Of a stretch of DNA of 64,000 nt, positions 27,763 through 36,412 are shown piece by piece. The translations under genes and the position numbers were made by a program. Below the pieces are notes generated by a model. The model had not been told where the DNA came from. It saw only the letters and a program-made list of their open reading frames with translations, and ran no database searches. Positions within the stretch are counted from its first letter, which is position 1; each line of letters begins with the position of its first letter. Source of the DNA: Paenibacillus rhizophilus (GTDB lineage Bacteria > Bacillota > Bacilli > Paenibacillales > Paenibacillaceae); NCBI RefSeq assembly GCF_003854965.1, contig NZ_RQPI01000008.1:152517-216516 (forward strand). The letters run 5' to 3'.

Positions 27763-27816
27763 CCGCGCAACCCCGCCGCTCCGCGCATCCCCGCCGCTCC
27801 GCGCATCCCCGCCGCT
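27763..27816. repeat. Three 18-bp tandem repeats
   Basis: Three head-to-tail copies of CCGCGCATCCCCGCCGCT (first copy has AA for AT) lie immediately behind the stop of the inverted epsM-like gene. Confidence 0.85.
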
Positions 27817-27822
27817 ACAAAT

Positions 27823-28482
27823 CTACAAATACCGCTCGCCCGCGGCGCGCGATCTTGCGACGGCGGCAGGCGTTCCGTAGGCCACGGCGTACCCGCCGAT
27901 ATCGTTAAGCACGGTGGCCCCCGCCCCAATTACGGTATGCTCTCCCACGCGAACGGAGTGAATGACGTTCGCCCCCAGAGAGAGAACGCTGTATTCGCCG
28001 ATCGTCACGTTCCCGCCCGTCGTGGCGCCCGGAGCCAGGGTGGCATAATCCCCGACCTGGCTGTCATGATCGACCGATGCCTTCGGATACAGCACGCAGT
28101 GTTCGCCGATGACCGTGTCGCTGTTAACGACAGCCCCCGCCATCACAACGGTGCCTTGTCCCAGTACGGCTCCCCTGGCGATCCAGGCACCCGGATGGAC
28201 AGCCGTAACGAAGGGGAAATCCGGGCAGAGGGAAGAGATGCGGTCGACGATGCCTGCCCGGCCCCAGTTATCTCCGATGGCGACGATGCAGCCGTCTATT
28301 TCCTCCCGGTGCTCCAAAAGATATTGTTCGTTTCCGAGAATCCGGTATCCATAAACTTCGGAGCCGGCGGCCTTGTAGCTGTCGAGCAGCCCGGCGATCC
28401 GGTACTGTCCTTCCCGCTCAATGGCATCAATAACCGCTTTGGCATGCCCTCCCGCTCCGAATACGACGATGTTTTTCTTCAA
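27823..28482 (-). CDS. epsM: Sugar O/N-acetyltransferase (EpsM-like, NeuD family)
   Basis: The 219-aa protein has an N-terminal Rossmann-like domain (VFGAGGHAKAVIDAI) and a C-terminal left-handed beta-helix of hexapeptide repeats (IGEHCVLYPKASVDHDS and following), as in NeuD/PglD/EpsM. It would acetylate the 4-amino sugar made by the EpsC- and EpsN-like enzymes using acetyl-CoA. The start is a TTG at 28482. Unlike in B. subtilis, where epsM precedes epsN on one strand, it is inverted and converges on the eps operon across a repeat-rich gap, so it must have its own promoter. Confidence 0.88.
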   Translation of the reverse strand: MKKNIVVFGAGGHAKAVIDAIEREGQYRIAGLLDSYKAAGSEVYGYRILGNEQYLLEHREEIDGCIVAIGDNWGRAGIVDRISSLCPDFPFVTAVHPGAWIARGAVLGQGTVVMAGAVVNSDTVIGEHCVLYPKASVDHDSQVGDYATLAPGATTGGNVTIGEYSVLSLGANVIHSVRVGEHTVIGAGATVLNDIGGYAVAYGTPAAVARSRAAGERYL

Positions 28483-28562
28483 ACCTCAGTCCCCCTTTCT
28501 GTTTTCAATATAGCATACCGCCAACGATCCCGGATCAATTTATAGTTTTTGCAACTTAACAA

Positions 28563-28592
28563 TTGACAACTTTCAGGCAGGAGTGTTACGCT
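28563..28592 (+). promoter_or_regulatory. Promoter of second polysaccharide operon
   Basis: TTGACA (28563-28568), 18 bp, then TACGCT (28587-28592) with an upstream TG. About 35 bp around these boxes is conserved at the promoter of the N paralogue (45769-45798), so the whole unit appears duplicated. Confidence 0.6.
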
Positions 28593-28600
28593 TTACTTGT

Positions 28601-28616
28601 GTTCGTTAAATAGAAC
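28601..28616. promoter_or_regulatory. SinR-type palindromic operator (site G)
   Basis: GTTCGTTAAATAGAAC is a palindrome with one symmetric change per half-site (two mismatches). It lies about 8 bp after the -10 box, near the start point of the second polysaccharide operon. Confidence 0.55.
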
Positions 28617-28632
28617 AAAAACGATGATTTTT

Positions 28633-28677
28633 GTTCGCTGTGTTCTCGTTCGTAATGTTCTCGTTCGCTATGCTCTC
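28633..28677 (+). repeat. Three 15-bp tandem repeats in the operon leader
   Basis: Units GTTCGCTGTGTTCTC, GTTCGTAATGTTCTC and GTTCGCTATGCTCTC follow directly after site G and end 19 bp before the N-gene start. Each holds GTTC strings close to the SinR half-site, so the array may extend the operator; alternatively it shapes the mRNA leader. Confidence 0.75.
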
Positions 28678-28696
28678 GATAGTAAGGAGATATCCC

Positions 28697-29878
28697 ATGG
28701 GAAATCTATTTGCGCTGAAGACGGAAGTTCTGTCAACCGAAATGCGACTTCTGCTGGCGCTTCTCGCGGCGGAGAAGACCTGGGACTTGCCGGACCGCTT
28801 CCCGGACCTGTTCCGCACGGCGGATTGGGAGGAGTTTGTAAAGCTCGCGCTGCATCACCGCGTATATCCCAATCTCTATCCCAAGATGAAAAATCTGGAG
28901 GAGGATGCAGTGCCCGCCGAAGTGATCGGCTGCCTGTATGCGCACTACAGCCGAAACACGTTTCAGATGCTTCATTTAAGCGCTGAAATGGAATTTCTCG
29001 ACGGAGAGCTGGCCCGGAGAAATATCCGCGCACTCTTTCTGAAGGGGCCTGTTATTGCCAAGGATCTGTATGGGGATATCTCCCTGCGGACCTCCTGCGA
29101 TCTGGATCTCCTGATCCCGATGTCTGAACTGTCCGGTGCGGAAACGATGCTGTCCAGTCTGGGGTATATCAAGGACGATTATATCCATACCGTTCTGAAC
29201 GATTGGAAGTGGCGGCATCACCACACGACCTTCACCCATCCGAAAAAGGGCGTCAAGGTGGAGCTTCATTGGAGGCTGAATCCGGCTCCTTCCGGAGAAC
29301 CCGATTTCGAGGAGCTGTGGGGACGAAGACGCCTAAGCAAGCTGACCAGCCGGCCGGTTGCCTATTTGGGGAAGGAAGACCTGTTCCTGTTTCTGGTTTC
29401 CCACGGGGCTCGGCACGGATGGTCGAGACTGCGGTGGCTGCTGGATATTAAACAGCTGCTGCTTCAGCGGCCGGATGCCGGCAAGCTGACCGCTCTGCTT
29501 CGCAAGTACCGCTATTACCACGTCGGCGGACAGGCGCTGACCTTGGCCCGGGGATTGCTGGACGCCGAGATCGCAGGTGACCTTGGGCGCATGGAGCGCG
29601 CTCCGAAATCGCGGGCGATGGCGCAGGCGGCGATGTTCTATCTGGAACGGATGGTTAATCTGCATTCTCTCCCCGTTCCCGAGGATGTGGCCTCCTATCA
29701 CAAGCGGCATCAATTCGCGTTGTTTGCGCCGGTTCAGAAGCTCGTGTTCATCCTGAGCTTTCTCTTTCCCTACCCGGAGGATGCGGAGACGCTGCCGCTG
29801 CCCAAACCGCTGCATTTCTTGTATGTTCCGCTTCGGCCCTTTTTATGGGCCTGGAGGAAGAGCAAACGCTTTACCTGA
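28697..29878 (+). CDS. Nucleotidyltransferase family protein, lasso-cluster N type (copy 1)
   Basis: This 393-aa protein matches the NTP_transf_5-type nucleotidyltransferases found in paeninodin-like lasso clusters and in some polysaccharide loci. The likely active-site strand is FLKGPVIAKDLYGDISLRTS followed by CDLDLLIP (about residues 115-142), with the DLD pair as metal ligands. HHTTFTHP and ELHWRL follow, then RHGWSRLRWLLDIKQLL. The start is ATG 28697 behind AAGGAGA; the open frame further upstream is only the leader repeat. It opens the second polysaccharide operon. A paralogue lies at 45837. The chemistry is not known: nucleotidyl transfer to a sugar, peptide or phosphate is possible. 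Confidence 0.8.
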   Translation: MGNLFALKTEVLSTEMRLLLALLAAEKTWDLPDRFPDLFRTADWEEFVKLALHHRVYPNLYPKMKNLEEDAVPAEVIGCLYAHYSRNTFQMLHLSAEMEFLDGELARRNIRALFLKGPVIAKDLYGDISLRTSCDLDLLIPMSELSGAETMLSSLGYIKDDYIHTVLNDWKWRHHHTTFTHPKKGVKVELHWRLNPAPSGEPDFEELWGRRRLSKLTSRPVAYLGKEDLFLFLVSHGARHGWSRLRWLLDIKQLLLQRPDAGKLTALLRKYRYYHVGGQALTLARGLLDAEIAGDLGRMERAPKSRAMAQAAMFYLERMVNLHSLPVPEDVASYHKRHQFALFAPVQKLVFILSFLFPYPEDAETLPLPKPLHFLYVPLRPFLWAWRKSKRFT

Positions 29879-29911
29879 TTCAGCTTCGACACTTACCGAA
29901 GGGGGATGAGC

Positions 29912-30562
29912 ATGGGGATGATTGGAAAAGTGCTGAAGACGGTCTACAGGCAGTACCGCGAACGGGGCTTGTTAAGTACGCTGGCCATGAACCTGTCTCA
30001 TTTCATCGGATTTGTGCGGGGGCTGTTCTATAAGCTGATCTATTTCGGCAGCATTTCATATGCCCCGTTCTCCATGCAGGGCAACAGCACGATCGAGATC
30101 TTCAACAGGAAATCCAGACTGAAGCTCGGCAGCTTCGTATTTATCCGCAAGAATGTCAGCATCCGTCTGGATCACGGCGGCGAGCTGAGCCTGGGGGATA
30201 AAACGTTCATCAACGATAACTGTACGATCAACTGCGTTCACCGCATCACGATCGGCGATTATGTAAAAATCGCCCCGAATGTCTGCATCAACGATCATGA
30301 CCATAATTATAAGCCGGATTCGGAAAGCCATCTGCTTCAGGATGAGGTCATTATCGGCAGCCATGTATGGATCGGGGCGAATACGGTGATTTTGCGGGGA
30401 ACCGTGATTGGCGACCATTCGGTGGTTGCGGCCGGGAGCGTGGTCAAAGGGACAGTGCCGCCGTACACCTTGTTCCTTAACAAGCGGGAGAACAGCTATA
30501 AAGAAATTGCAGGGGCGAACGTATTCGCTATGGCGCCTGCCGTATCGGGGGGACAGCCTTGA
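29912..30562 (+). CDS. Acyltransferase, left-handed beta-helix (hexapeptide) type
   Basis: The 216-aa protein has an N-terminal amphipathic part and hexapeptide repeats from about residue 60, with the LINDHDHNY-like catalytic region (INDHDHNYK) and IGSHVWIGANTVILRGTVIG later. This is the WcaF/maltose-acetyltransferase-like group that O-acetylates sugars of exopolysaccharides. Three ATGs occur at 29906, 29912 and 29918; 29912 has the best spacing from GAAGGGGG. Its stop overlaps the next TTG start. The acceptor sugar is unknown. Confidence 0.83.
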   Translation: MGMIGKVLKTVYRQYRERGLLSTLAMNLSHFIGFVRGLFYKLIYFGSISYAPFSMQGNSTIEIFNRKSRLKLGSFVFIRKNVSIRLDHGGELSLGDKTFINDNCTINCVHRITIGDYVKIAPNVCINDHDHNYKPDSESHLLQDEVIIGSHVWIGANTVILRGTVIGDHSVVAAGSVVKGTVPPYTLFLNKRENSYKEIAGANVFAMAPAVSGGQP

Positions 30563-31755
30563 AGAAGAACATCCTCATATCCGTGTACGATCTGGAAATC
30601 GGCGGAATCGAACGAAGTCTGATCAATATGCTGGAAGCTTTCGATTACGAGCGTTACGAGGTCGATCTGCTCGTCTTCCGTCACCAGGGAGACTTTATGG
30701 CGATGATCCCCCGGGCTGTAAATCTGCTGCCTGAAATGAAGCCGTATACGGCACTCCGAAAGTCGCTCCGGCAGTGTCTTGCGGACGGAAGCTATATCGC
30801 CGCGGGAGTGCGGCTGATCTCGAAGGCCCTGGCCCGCACCCGGGCTATGCGAAGAAGGCTGAACGAAGGTCCCGGCTATATCCAGATGCAGTGGGAGGCC
30901 AGGCTGTCTTCGTATTATTTTCCCAACTTACGGAAAACGTATGATCTGGTCATCAGCAACGGCTGGCCGCATGACATCGCCCTCAAAAAGGTAAAAGCGC
31001 GCAAAAAGCTCGCCTGGATTCATACGGATTACAGCAAGCTGGAAATCGACAACAGGATGGATCTCAAGGTGTGGCGGGAGTTCGATTACATCGCTTCCAT
31101 CTCAAACGACTGTACCGCCTCTTTTATAAGTACATATCCTGAGCTCCGCCCCAAAATTGTCCAGATCGAAAATATTATCTCGCCCGAATTCATCAGGAAG
31201 ATGTCCGCTGCGGAAGATGCGCCCGAGGTTACGAACACGTTTAACGTAATGTCTGTCGGCCGGCTATCCTATGTCAAGGGTTACGACATGGCCGTTCAGG
31301 CTTTGAAGACGCTGCACGACCGCGGGATGACCGACATCCGGTGGTATGTGATCGGATATGGAGGCTATGAGCAGGAGCTGAAGGAGCAGATCGCCCGAAA
31401 CGAACTGGAGGAGAACTTCATCCTTTTGGGCAAAAAATTAAATCCCTATCCCTATATCAAAAGATGCGACGTGTACGTCCAGCCATCCCGCTATGAAGGG
31501 AAAGCCATAACGATTACGGAAGCGCAGATTCTGGGCAAGCCCGTCATCATCACGAATTACCCCACGGCGCCAAGCCAGGTGACGGACGGAGTGGACGGAA
31601 GAATCTGCGAGCTCAGTCCGGACGGGATTGCGGAAGCCGTTCAAAGCCTGTACCAAAGCCGCGAGACGAGAAACGTCCTCATTCATAATCTTAAAGATAA
31701 AAACTACAGCAACAGCTATGAATTGAACAAACTTTATGAGCTGATCCCTTCCTAA
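30559..31755 (+). CDS. Glycosyltransferase family 4 (GT4 paralogue 1)
   Basis: This 398-aa GT-B enzyme opens ILISVYDLEIGGIERSLINM and has SVGRLSYVKGYDMAV at the start of the donor domain. The EX7E motif region reads QPSRYEGKAITITEAQILGKP. It is one of three similar GT4s in this operon (with 33996 and 35195), sharing YEVDLLVFRHQG and WIHTDY strings. TTG start 30559 overlaps the previous stop; GGGGGGAC is the ribosome site. It builds the repeat unit; donor unknown. Confidence 0.86.
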   Translation: MKKNILISVYDLEIGGIERSLINMLEAFDYERYEVDLLVFRHQGDFMAMIPRAVNLLPEMKPYTALRKSLRQCLADGSYIAAGVRLISKALARTRAMRRRLNEGPGYIQMQWEARLSSYYFPNLRKTYDLVISNGWPHDIALKKVKARKKLAWIHTDYSKLEIDNRMDLKVWREFDYIASISNDCTASFISTYPELRPKIVQIENIISPEFIRKMSAAEDAPEVTNTFNVMSVGRLSYVKGYDMAVQALKTLHDRGMTDIRWYVIGYGGYEQELKEQIARNELEENFILLGKKLNPYPYIKRCDVYVQPSRYEGKAITITEAQILGKPVIITNYPTAPSQVTDGVDGRICELSPDGIAEAVQSLYQSRETRNVLIHNLKDKNYSNSYELNKLYELIPS

Positions 31756-31782
31756 ATTAACACGAAGGAGCCGCCTAAACCT

Positions 31783-32814
31783 ATGAGTGTTAAAGTGAGC
31801 GTTATTATTCCGGTGTATAATGCGGGCTCCCATCTTAGAGAATGCATAGAATCTCTGATGAAGCAGACGCTCGGAGAGTGCGAGTTTATTTTTGTGAATG
31901 ACGGGTCTACGGATGACAGCAGAGCGATTATAGAAGAACATCTTCCGCTTGACCCGAGAATTCGATTCATCAATCAGGAAAATGAGGGAGTCAGCATCGC
32001 GCGCAATGCGGGCCTTAAGGCAGCCGGCGGACAATATATCGGGTTCGTGGATGCCGACGACACCGTGGAACCCGATATGTTCGAGGTGTTATATAACGGA
32101 GCCATTCAATGGGGCTGCGATGCCGTCATTTCCGATTTTGCAAGCAGCGCAGGTTCTCATCGTATCGTTACGAGTTTTCCGCTGCCCCGAAACGTAAAGC
32201 TTGACCGGGAATATATCCGGGGGCAGCTGCTGCCCGAATTTATCAAATCGGATGTACTCAATTCCGTTTGGAACAAGCTGTACAAGGCGGAGGTTGTCAA
32301 AGGCAACCGGGTCGCTTTTCCCGCAAAAGTTTCGCTGGGGGAGGACGGAACCTTTAATGTCCTTTTTTTCAGCGGGGCGGACAGTGCGGTATACATCGAT
32401 TATTGCGGGTATCACTACAAAGAAACGGCAGGCAGCGCTACCCGGAATATAGCGGAGAAGGATTATTTCGCCAGGGCGGTTCAGGTTTATGAAGCCCGGC
32501 TGCCGCAGATCTATACGGGCCTGCTTGACGGGAAGAAAATTGCCGAACTGAAATCGGAGAAGCTGATCAATACGGTGATGTCCATCATTCACCTATATTT
32601 CGAGCCTTCCCGGGAGATGGGGCTGCGCCAAAGATACAAGTATATCAGGGACATGATCGGCAGCCGAACCGTGAGGGAAGCACTGCCCATCTATTTGGAG
32701 AATCATTTCAGCAACTCGGACCGGTACCGGAGAATGCTGCTTGGAATGATCCGAAGAAAAGTCGTGCCAGGCTTATATTTAGCAACTGCATACAGCAGAA
32801 TGCGAAACAGATAA
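31783..32814 (+). CDS. Glycosyltransferase family 2
   Basis: This 343-aa GT-A enzyme has VSVIIPVYNAGSHLRECI, NDGSTDDS near residue 37 and the metal-binding FVDADDTVEPDMFE near 89, followed by SVWNKLYKAEVV, common in teichoic-acid/EPS GT2s. It starts at ATG 31783 after AAGGAG. It sits 27 bp after the first GT4 and 15 bp before the pyruvyl transferase in the second polysaccharide operon. The transferred sugar is unknown. Confidence 0.86.
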   Translation: MSVKVSVIIPVYNAGSHLRECIESLMKQTLGECEFIFVNDGSTDDSRAIIEEHLPLDPRIRFINQENEGVSIARNAGLKAAGGQYIGFVDADDTVEPDMFEVLYNGAIQWGCDAVISDFASSAGSHRIVTSFPLPRNVKLDREYIRGQLLPEFIKSDVLNSVWNKLYKAEVVKGNRVAFPAKVSLGEDGTFNVLFFSGADSAVYIDYCGYHYKETAGSATRNIAEKDYFARAVQVYEARLPQIYTGLLDGKKIAELKSEKLINTVMSIIHLYFEPSREMGLRQRYKYIRDMIGSRTVREALPIYLENHFSNSDRYRRMLLGMIRRKVVPGLYLATAYSRMRNR

Positions 32815-32829
32815 CGAGGAGGCGGAGCC

Positions 32830-33987
32830 ATGAAGATCATGATGTTTTTACATGGTGGGAGTTTAAACAGGGGATGCGAGGCGATTGTACGCTCCTCCAC
32901 CACCATCATCAAGGAGAAAATCAATGATTCCCAAGTCTATCTGGCCTCGAACCGGCCGGAAAGCGACCGGGTGATCACGGCTCTGGACGGGATTTACGAC
33001 GGGTCTGACAAGACGATCAGGAAGTACTCGTATGACTGGCTCCTGTCCTCGTTTAAAGTGAAATTTTTTAAAGATGAATCCTTTATTTTCGGCAAAATCC
33101 ATCACAACATTATTAAGCATATCCACGATATGGATGTCTATCTCTCGATTGGCGGGGACAACTACTGCTATGGCGAGCAGCCGGGGTGGTATGAAATTGA
33201 CCGGAGAGTCAAGGAGGAGGGCAAGAAGCTTGTCCTGTGGGGCTGCTCCATCGGAGAGGAGGATATGACCGCTCTGAAATTGGAGGATCTGAAAAGATTT
33301 GATCTGATCCTGGCCCGCGAATCGCTGACCTATGACATGCTGAGGGGCAAGGGACTGCACAATGTCCGTTTATGCGCCGATCCGGCTTTTACGATGGAAA
33401 AAGAAGAGCTGCCCTTGCCCGAAGGCTGGCAGACCGGAAATACGGTCGGCTTCAACTTCAGCCCGCTGGTGATGAACCGCAACAAGCAATCCGGTACAGC
33501 CGCCCGGGAGCTGCTCAACCACATTTTGGACACTACAGATATGACGATCGCCCTCACTCCCCATGTTATCGAGAACGGGAATAATGATTATGAGGTATTG
33601 AAGCAATACTTCGAGGAATTTAAGCATACTGGCCGGGTGATCCTGCTGCCTGATCATCTAACAGCCATCCAGTATAAAGGTTATATCGCGAGAATGAGAT
33701 TTTTCATCGGAGCCCGGACCCATGCCACGATAGCCGCTTATTCCAATTTGGTGCCGACCATGGTACTGGGCTACAGCGTGAAGTCGAAGGGCATCTCCAA
33801 AGATATTTTCGGCGAGGAGAAGCTGGTGCTCGGGATCGAGGAAATATCCAGCGGAGCCAAGCTGATTCATAAATTTGACGAAATGCTGAGAGAAGAGGAC
33901 CGGATCAGGCACGCCTTGCAGAAGTCCATTCCCCAAATCAAAGCCATGTCATACAAAGCCGTCGATTATTTAAAAGAACTGGCGTGA
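32830..33987 (+). CDS. Polysaccharide pyruvyl transferase family protein
   Basis: The 385-aa protein has a GGSLNRGCEAIV start, SIGGDNYCYGE near residue 114, WGCSIG near 138 and FIGARTHATIAAYSNLVPTM near 295, the pattern of the polysaccharide pyruvyl transferase family (CsaB, EpsI, EpsO). These GT-B-like enzymes add ketal-pyruvate from PEP to a sugar, giving the polymer negative charge. ATG 32830 has GAGGAGGCGG ahead. The next gene starts 9 bp past its stop. It likely provides the pyruvylation step of this exopolysaccharide. Confidence 0.85.
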   Translation: MKIMMFLHGGSLNRGCEAIVRSSTTIIKEKINDSQVYLASNRPESDRVITALDGIYDGSDKTIRKYSYDWLLSSFKVKFFKDESFIFGKIHHNIIKHIHDMDVYLSIGGDNYCYGEQPGWYEIDRRVKEEGKKLVLWGCSIGEEDMTALKLEDLKRFDLILARESLTYDMLRGKGLHNVRLCADPAFTMEKEELPLPEGWQTGNTVGFNFSPLVMNRNKQSGTAARELLNHILDTTDMTIALTPHVIENGNNDYEVLKQYFEEFKHTGRVILLPDHLTAIQYKGYIARMRFFIGARTHATIAAYSNLVPTMVLGYSVKSKGISKDIFGEEKLVLGIEEISSGAKLIHKFDEMLREEDRIRHALQKSIPQIKAMSYKAVDYLKELA

Positions 33988-33995
33988 GGCCCGTT

Positions 33996-35198
33996 ATGAA
34001 AAAGAACATACTGTTCGTCATGCCCAGTCTGTCCGCCGGTGGAGGAGAAAAAAGCTTGGTTAATTTGCTCTCCCAGATTGATTTCGAGAAATATGCCGTC
34101 GACCTGTTCCTCTTCAACCACGAAGGGATTTTTATGGAGTTCCTGCCCAAAGAGGTAAATGTGCTGCCGCTTCCGGAGAGCTTCAGGCTGTTCAATTTGC
34201 CGCTTGCCCGTTCCGTCAAGGAGCTGGTGCTCCGGCAAAAGCTCCCTCTAGCATACAGCCGGGCGATGTTTGCTTTCAAGAATGCCACCTCGCAGAGCCG
34301 CGCGGTTACCGAGCAATACAGCTGGAAGTATATTTCAAGGTCGGTGGAGCCCTTGGAGAAACGATACGATGTTGCTATCGGCTTCCTTGAAAAGACTTCT
34401 ACTTATTTCTGCGTCGATAAAGTGAGCGCTGTCAAAAAGATCGGCTGGGTTCACATCGATTATGACAAACTGGGCATGGACCCGGAGTTTGACAAAGGGT
34501 ATTTTCAGCGGCTGGATCACATTGTCACGGTATCGGAGGAATGCGCCGACATTCTCGGCAGACGGTTTCCGGAGCAGCGGCACAAAATTGAATTGATCTA
34601 CAATATCATCTCCCCGAGAATCATCCGGCAAATGGCCGATCAGGCCAAAGGAGACGTGTACGGACGGTCCGGGAATGAAATCGTGATTCTTTCCATTGGC
34701 CGCCTGCATCCCCAGAAGGGTTACGAATTGGCGATTGCGGCTTGCAAGCTCTTGGTAACCCAAGGATACAATATCCGCTGGAATATTATTGGAAGCGGAG
34801 AGGAGAAGGCCAAGCTGACAAGGCTCATCCGGGAGAACGGTCTGGAGAAGAATTTCAAGCTGCTGGGGCTGATGACCAATCCGTACTCCTATATCAAACA
34901 TGCCGACTTCTATGTGCAGACCTCCCGGTTCGAGGGCAAATCCATTGCCATTGATGAGGCGAAAATCCTGAATAAACCGATTCTTGTCACCAATTTCAGC
35001 ACCGCCAAGGATCAGATTAGGCATGAGCATAACGGCTTGATTGCCTCAATGAATCCGGAGGATATCGCCCGCGGAATCATGCGGCTGATTGAGGACCCGG
35101 AGCTGAGAACCCGGCTGTCCCGCAATCTTTCCCGGGAGAAGCTGGGCACGGAGGAAGAGATCGATAAACTTTATAAGCTTGTAGGTGAGGCGCAATGA
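33996..35198 (+). CDS. Glycosyltransferase family 4 (GT4 paralogue 2)
   Basis: This 400-aa GT-B enzyme opens NILFVMPSLSAGGGEKSLVN, and its donor domain has SIGRLHPQKGYELAI and the EX7E-type region QTSRFEGKSIAIDEAKILNKP. It is very similar in plan to the next gene and to 30559; the three probably arose by tandem duplication. The start is ATG 33996 with GTGAGG six bases ahead rather than the GTG at 33984. Its stop overlaps the next start (ATGA). Confidence 0.86.
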   Translation: MKKNILFVMPSLSAGGGEKSLVNLLSQIDFEKYAVDLFLFNHEGIFMEFLPKEVNVLPLPESFRLFNLPLARSVKELVLRQKLPLAYSRAMFAFKNATSQSRAVTEQYSWKYISRSVEPLEKRYDVAIGFLEKTSTYFCVDKVSAVKKIGWVHIDYDKLGMDPEFDKGYFQRLDHIVTVSEECADILGRRFPEQRHKIELIYNIISPRIIRQMADQAKGDVYGRSGNEIVILSIGRLHPQKGYELAIAACKLLVTQGYNIRWNIIGSGEEKAKLTRLIRENGLEKNFKLLGLMTNPYSYIKHADFYVQTSRFEGKSIAIDEAKILNKPILVTNFSTAKDQIRHEHNGLIASMNPEDIARGIMRLIEDPELRTRLSRNLSREKLGTEEEIDKLYKLVGEAQ

Positions 35199-36400
35199 AG
35201 AAGAAGCTGCTGTTCATTATGAATAATCTTCACTGCGGCGGCGCGGAGAAGTCCCTGATTTCTCTGCTGCAGACATTGGATTATTCCCGCTACGAGGTCG
35301 ACCTGTTTCTGTTCAGGCATGAGGGCTTGTTCATGTCCCAGATTCCGGGGTCCGTGAATTTGATGAAACCGCCTCCGGATAATCTTTACTTTAATATGTC
35401 GATCAAAACGGCGTTCGCCGACTGCTTCCGTAAAGGCAAGATCAAGGTGGCCCTTGCCCGGCTGTTCGCGCAGTACATCTTTGTAACCGAGAAGAATGAG
35501 GCCCGCTCCGAGCAGCGGGCGTGGAAATATGTTTCCGCTTCGATCCCCCGGATTGGCGGCAAGTATGATGCGGCCATCGGTTTTCTTGAGAAGAATCCGA
35601 TCTATTGCGTCATCGACAAGGTGGATGCGAAGGTTAAGATCGGCTGGATTCATACCAATTACGCCAGCCTGCGGATGGATGCGGCGATCGACAGGCCTTT
35701 TTTTGACAGGCTCGATTATATCGTTACCGTCTCCGACGAATGCGCAAGCGCGCTGCACAAGGCGTTTAAGAATCATACCGGCAAGATCAAGGTGATCCAT
35801 AATATCGTTTCACCATCCATTATCCGGCGGATGTCCGATCTGGCAATGCCGAAGCCGCCGGCTTCCGATTCCGGCAAGGATTGTACGAATATTACAACCG
35901 TGGCGCGGCTCAGTCCAGTGAAGGGGATCGACATTGCGATAGAAGCCTGCCGGATTCTGGTGGAGCAAGGATACCGAATCCGCTGGAATGTTCTCGGTTA
36001 CGGGACCGATCAGGAATTGCGGGAATGCACCCGGCTGATCCGGCAATACGGTCTGGAAGAATGCTTCAGGCTGCTGGGAACGGTCGATAATCCCTATCCT
36101 TATTTGAAGTCGGCAGACATTTACGTCCAGCCCTCGCGGTTCGAGGGGAAATCCATTGCCGTCGATGAAGCCAAAATTATGGCGAAACCGATCGTCGTCA
36201 CCAATTTCAGCACCGCCAAGGAACAGATTGAACATCGGCTAAACGGCTGGATCGCCGGGATGAATCCGGAAGAGCTTGCCGAGGGAATACGGAAAGTCAT
36301 CGAGGACGTACCTCTTAGGACCCGTTGGGCGGAACGTCTGTCCCGGGAGAAGCTGGGGACGGAAGCGGAAGTGAATAAGCTTTATGAATTGATCTCGTGA
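35195..36400 (+). CDS. Glycosyltransferase family 4 (GT4 paralogue 3)
   Basis: This 401-aa GT-B enzyme opens LLFIMNNLHCGGAEKSLISL, and its donor domain has TVARLSPVKGIDIAI and QPSRFEGKSIAVDEAKIMAKP. It shares FSTAKEQI and a REKLGTE tail with the gene immediately upstream, pointing to a recent duplication followed by divergence. It overlaps that gene by 4 bp. Different residues around the acceptor site suggest a separate step of the same repeat unit. Confidence 0.86.
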   Translation: MKKKLLFIMNNLHCGGAEKSLISLLQTLDYSRYEVDLFLFRHEGLFMSQIPGSVNLMKPPPDNLYFNMSIKTAFADCFRKGKIKVALARLFAQYIFVTEKNEARSEQRAWKYVSASIPRIGGKYDAAIGFLEKNPIYCVIDKVDAKVKIGWIHTNYASLRMDAAIDRPFFDRLDYIVTVSDECASALHKAFKNHTGKIKVIHNIVSPSIIRRMSDLAMPKPPASDSGKDCTNITTVARLSPVKGIDIAIEACRILVEQGYRIRWNVLGYGTDQELRECTRLIRQYGLEECFRLLGTVDNPYPYLKSADIYVQPSRFEGKSIAVDEAKIMAKPIVVTNFSTAKEQIEHRLNGWIAGMNPEELAEGIRKVIEDVPLRTRWAERLSREKLGTEAEVNKLYELIS

Positions 36401-36412
36401 AGGGGTGAGCCC

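Larger units (their letters stand above)
27312..27822. other. Non-coding gap with tandem repeats between epsN and inverted epsM
   Basis: This 511-bp region has no supported gene. It holds a hairpin with GCCGGTTCC (27327-27335) pairing with GGAACCGGC (27352-27360) but no T-run. It also holds a GAACCAAAC-type array and an 18-bp C/G-rich array. The middle (27541-27700) is a pyrimidine-rich stretch whose phrase CCTGCACTTTCGCC resembles one near 45460, perhaps a lineage-specific intergenic repeat. Confidence 0.5.
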
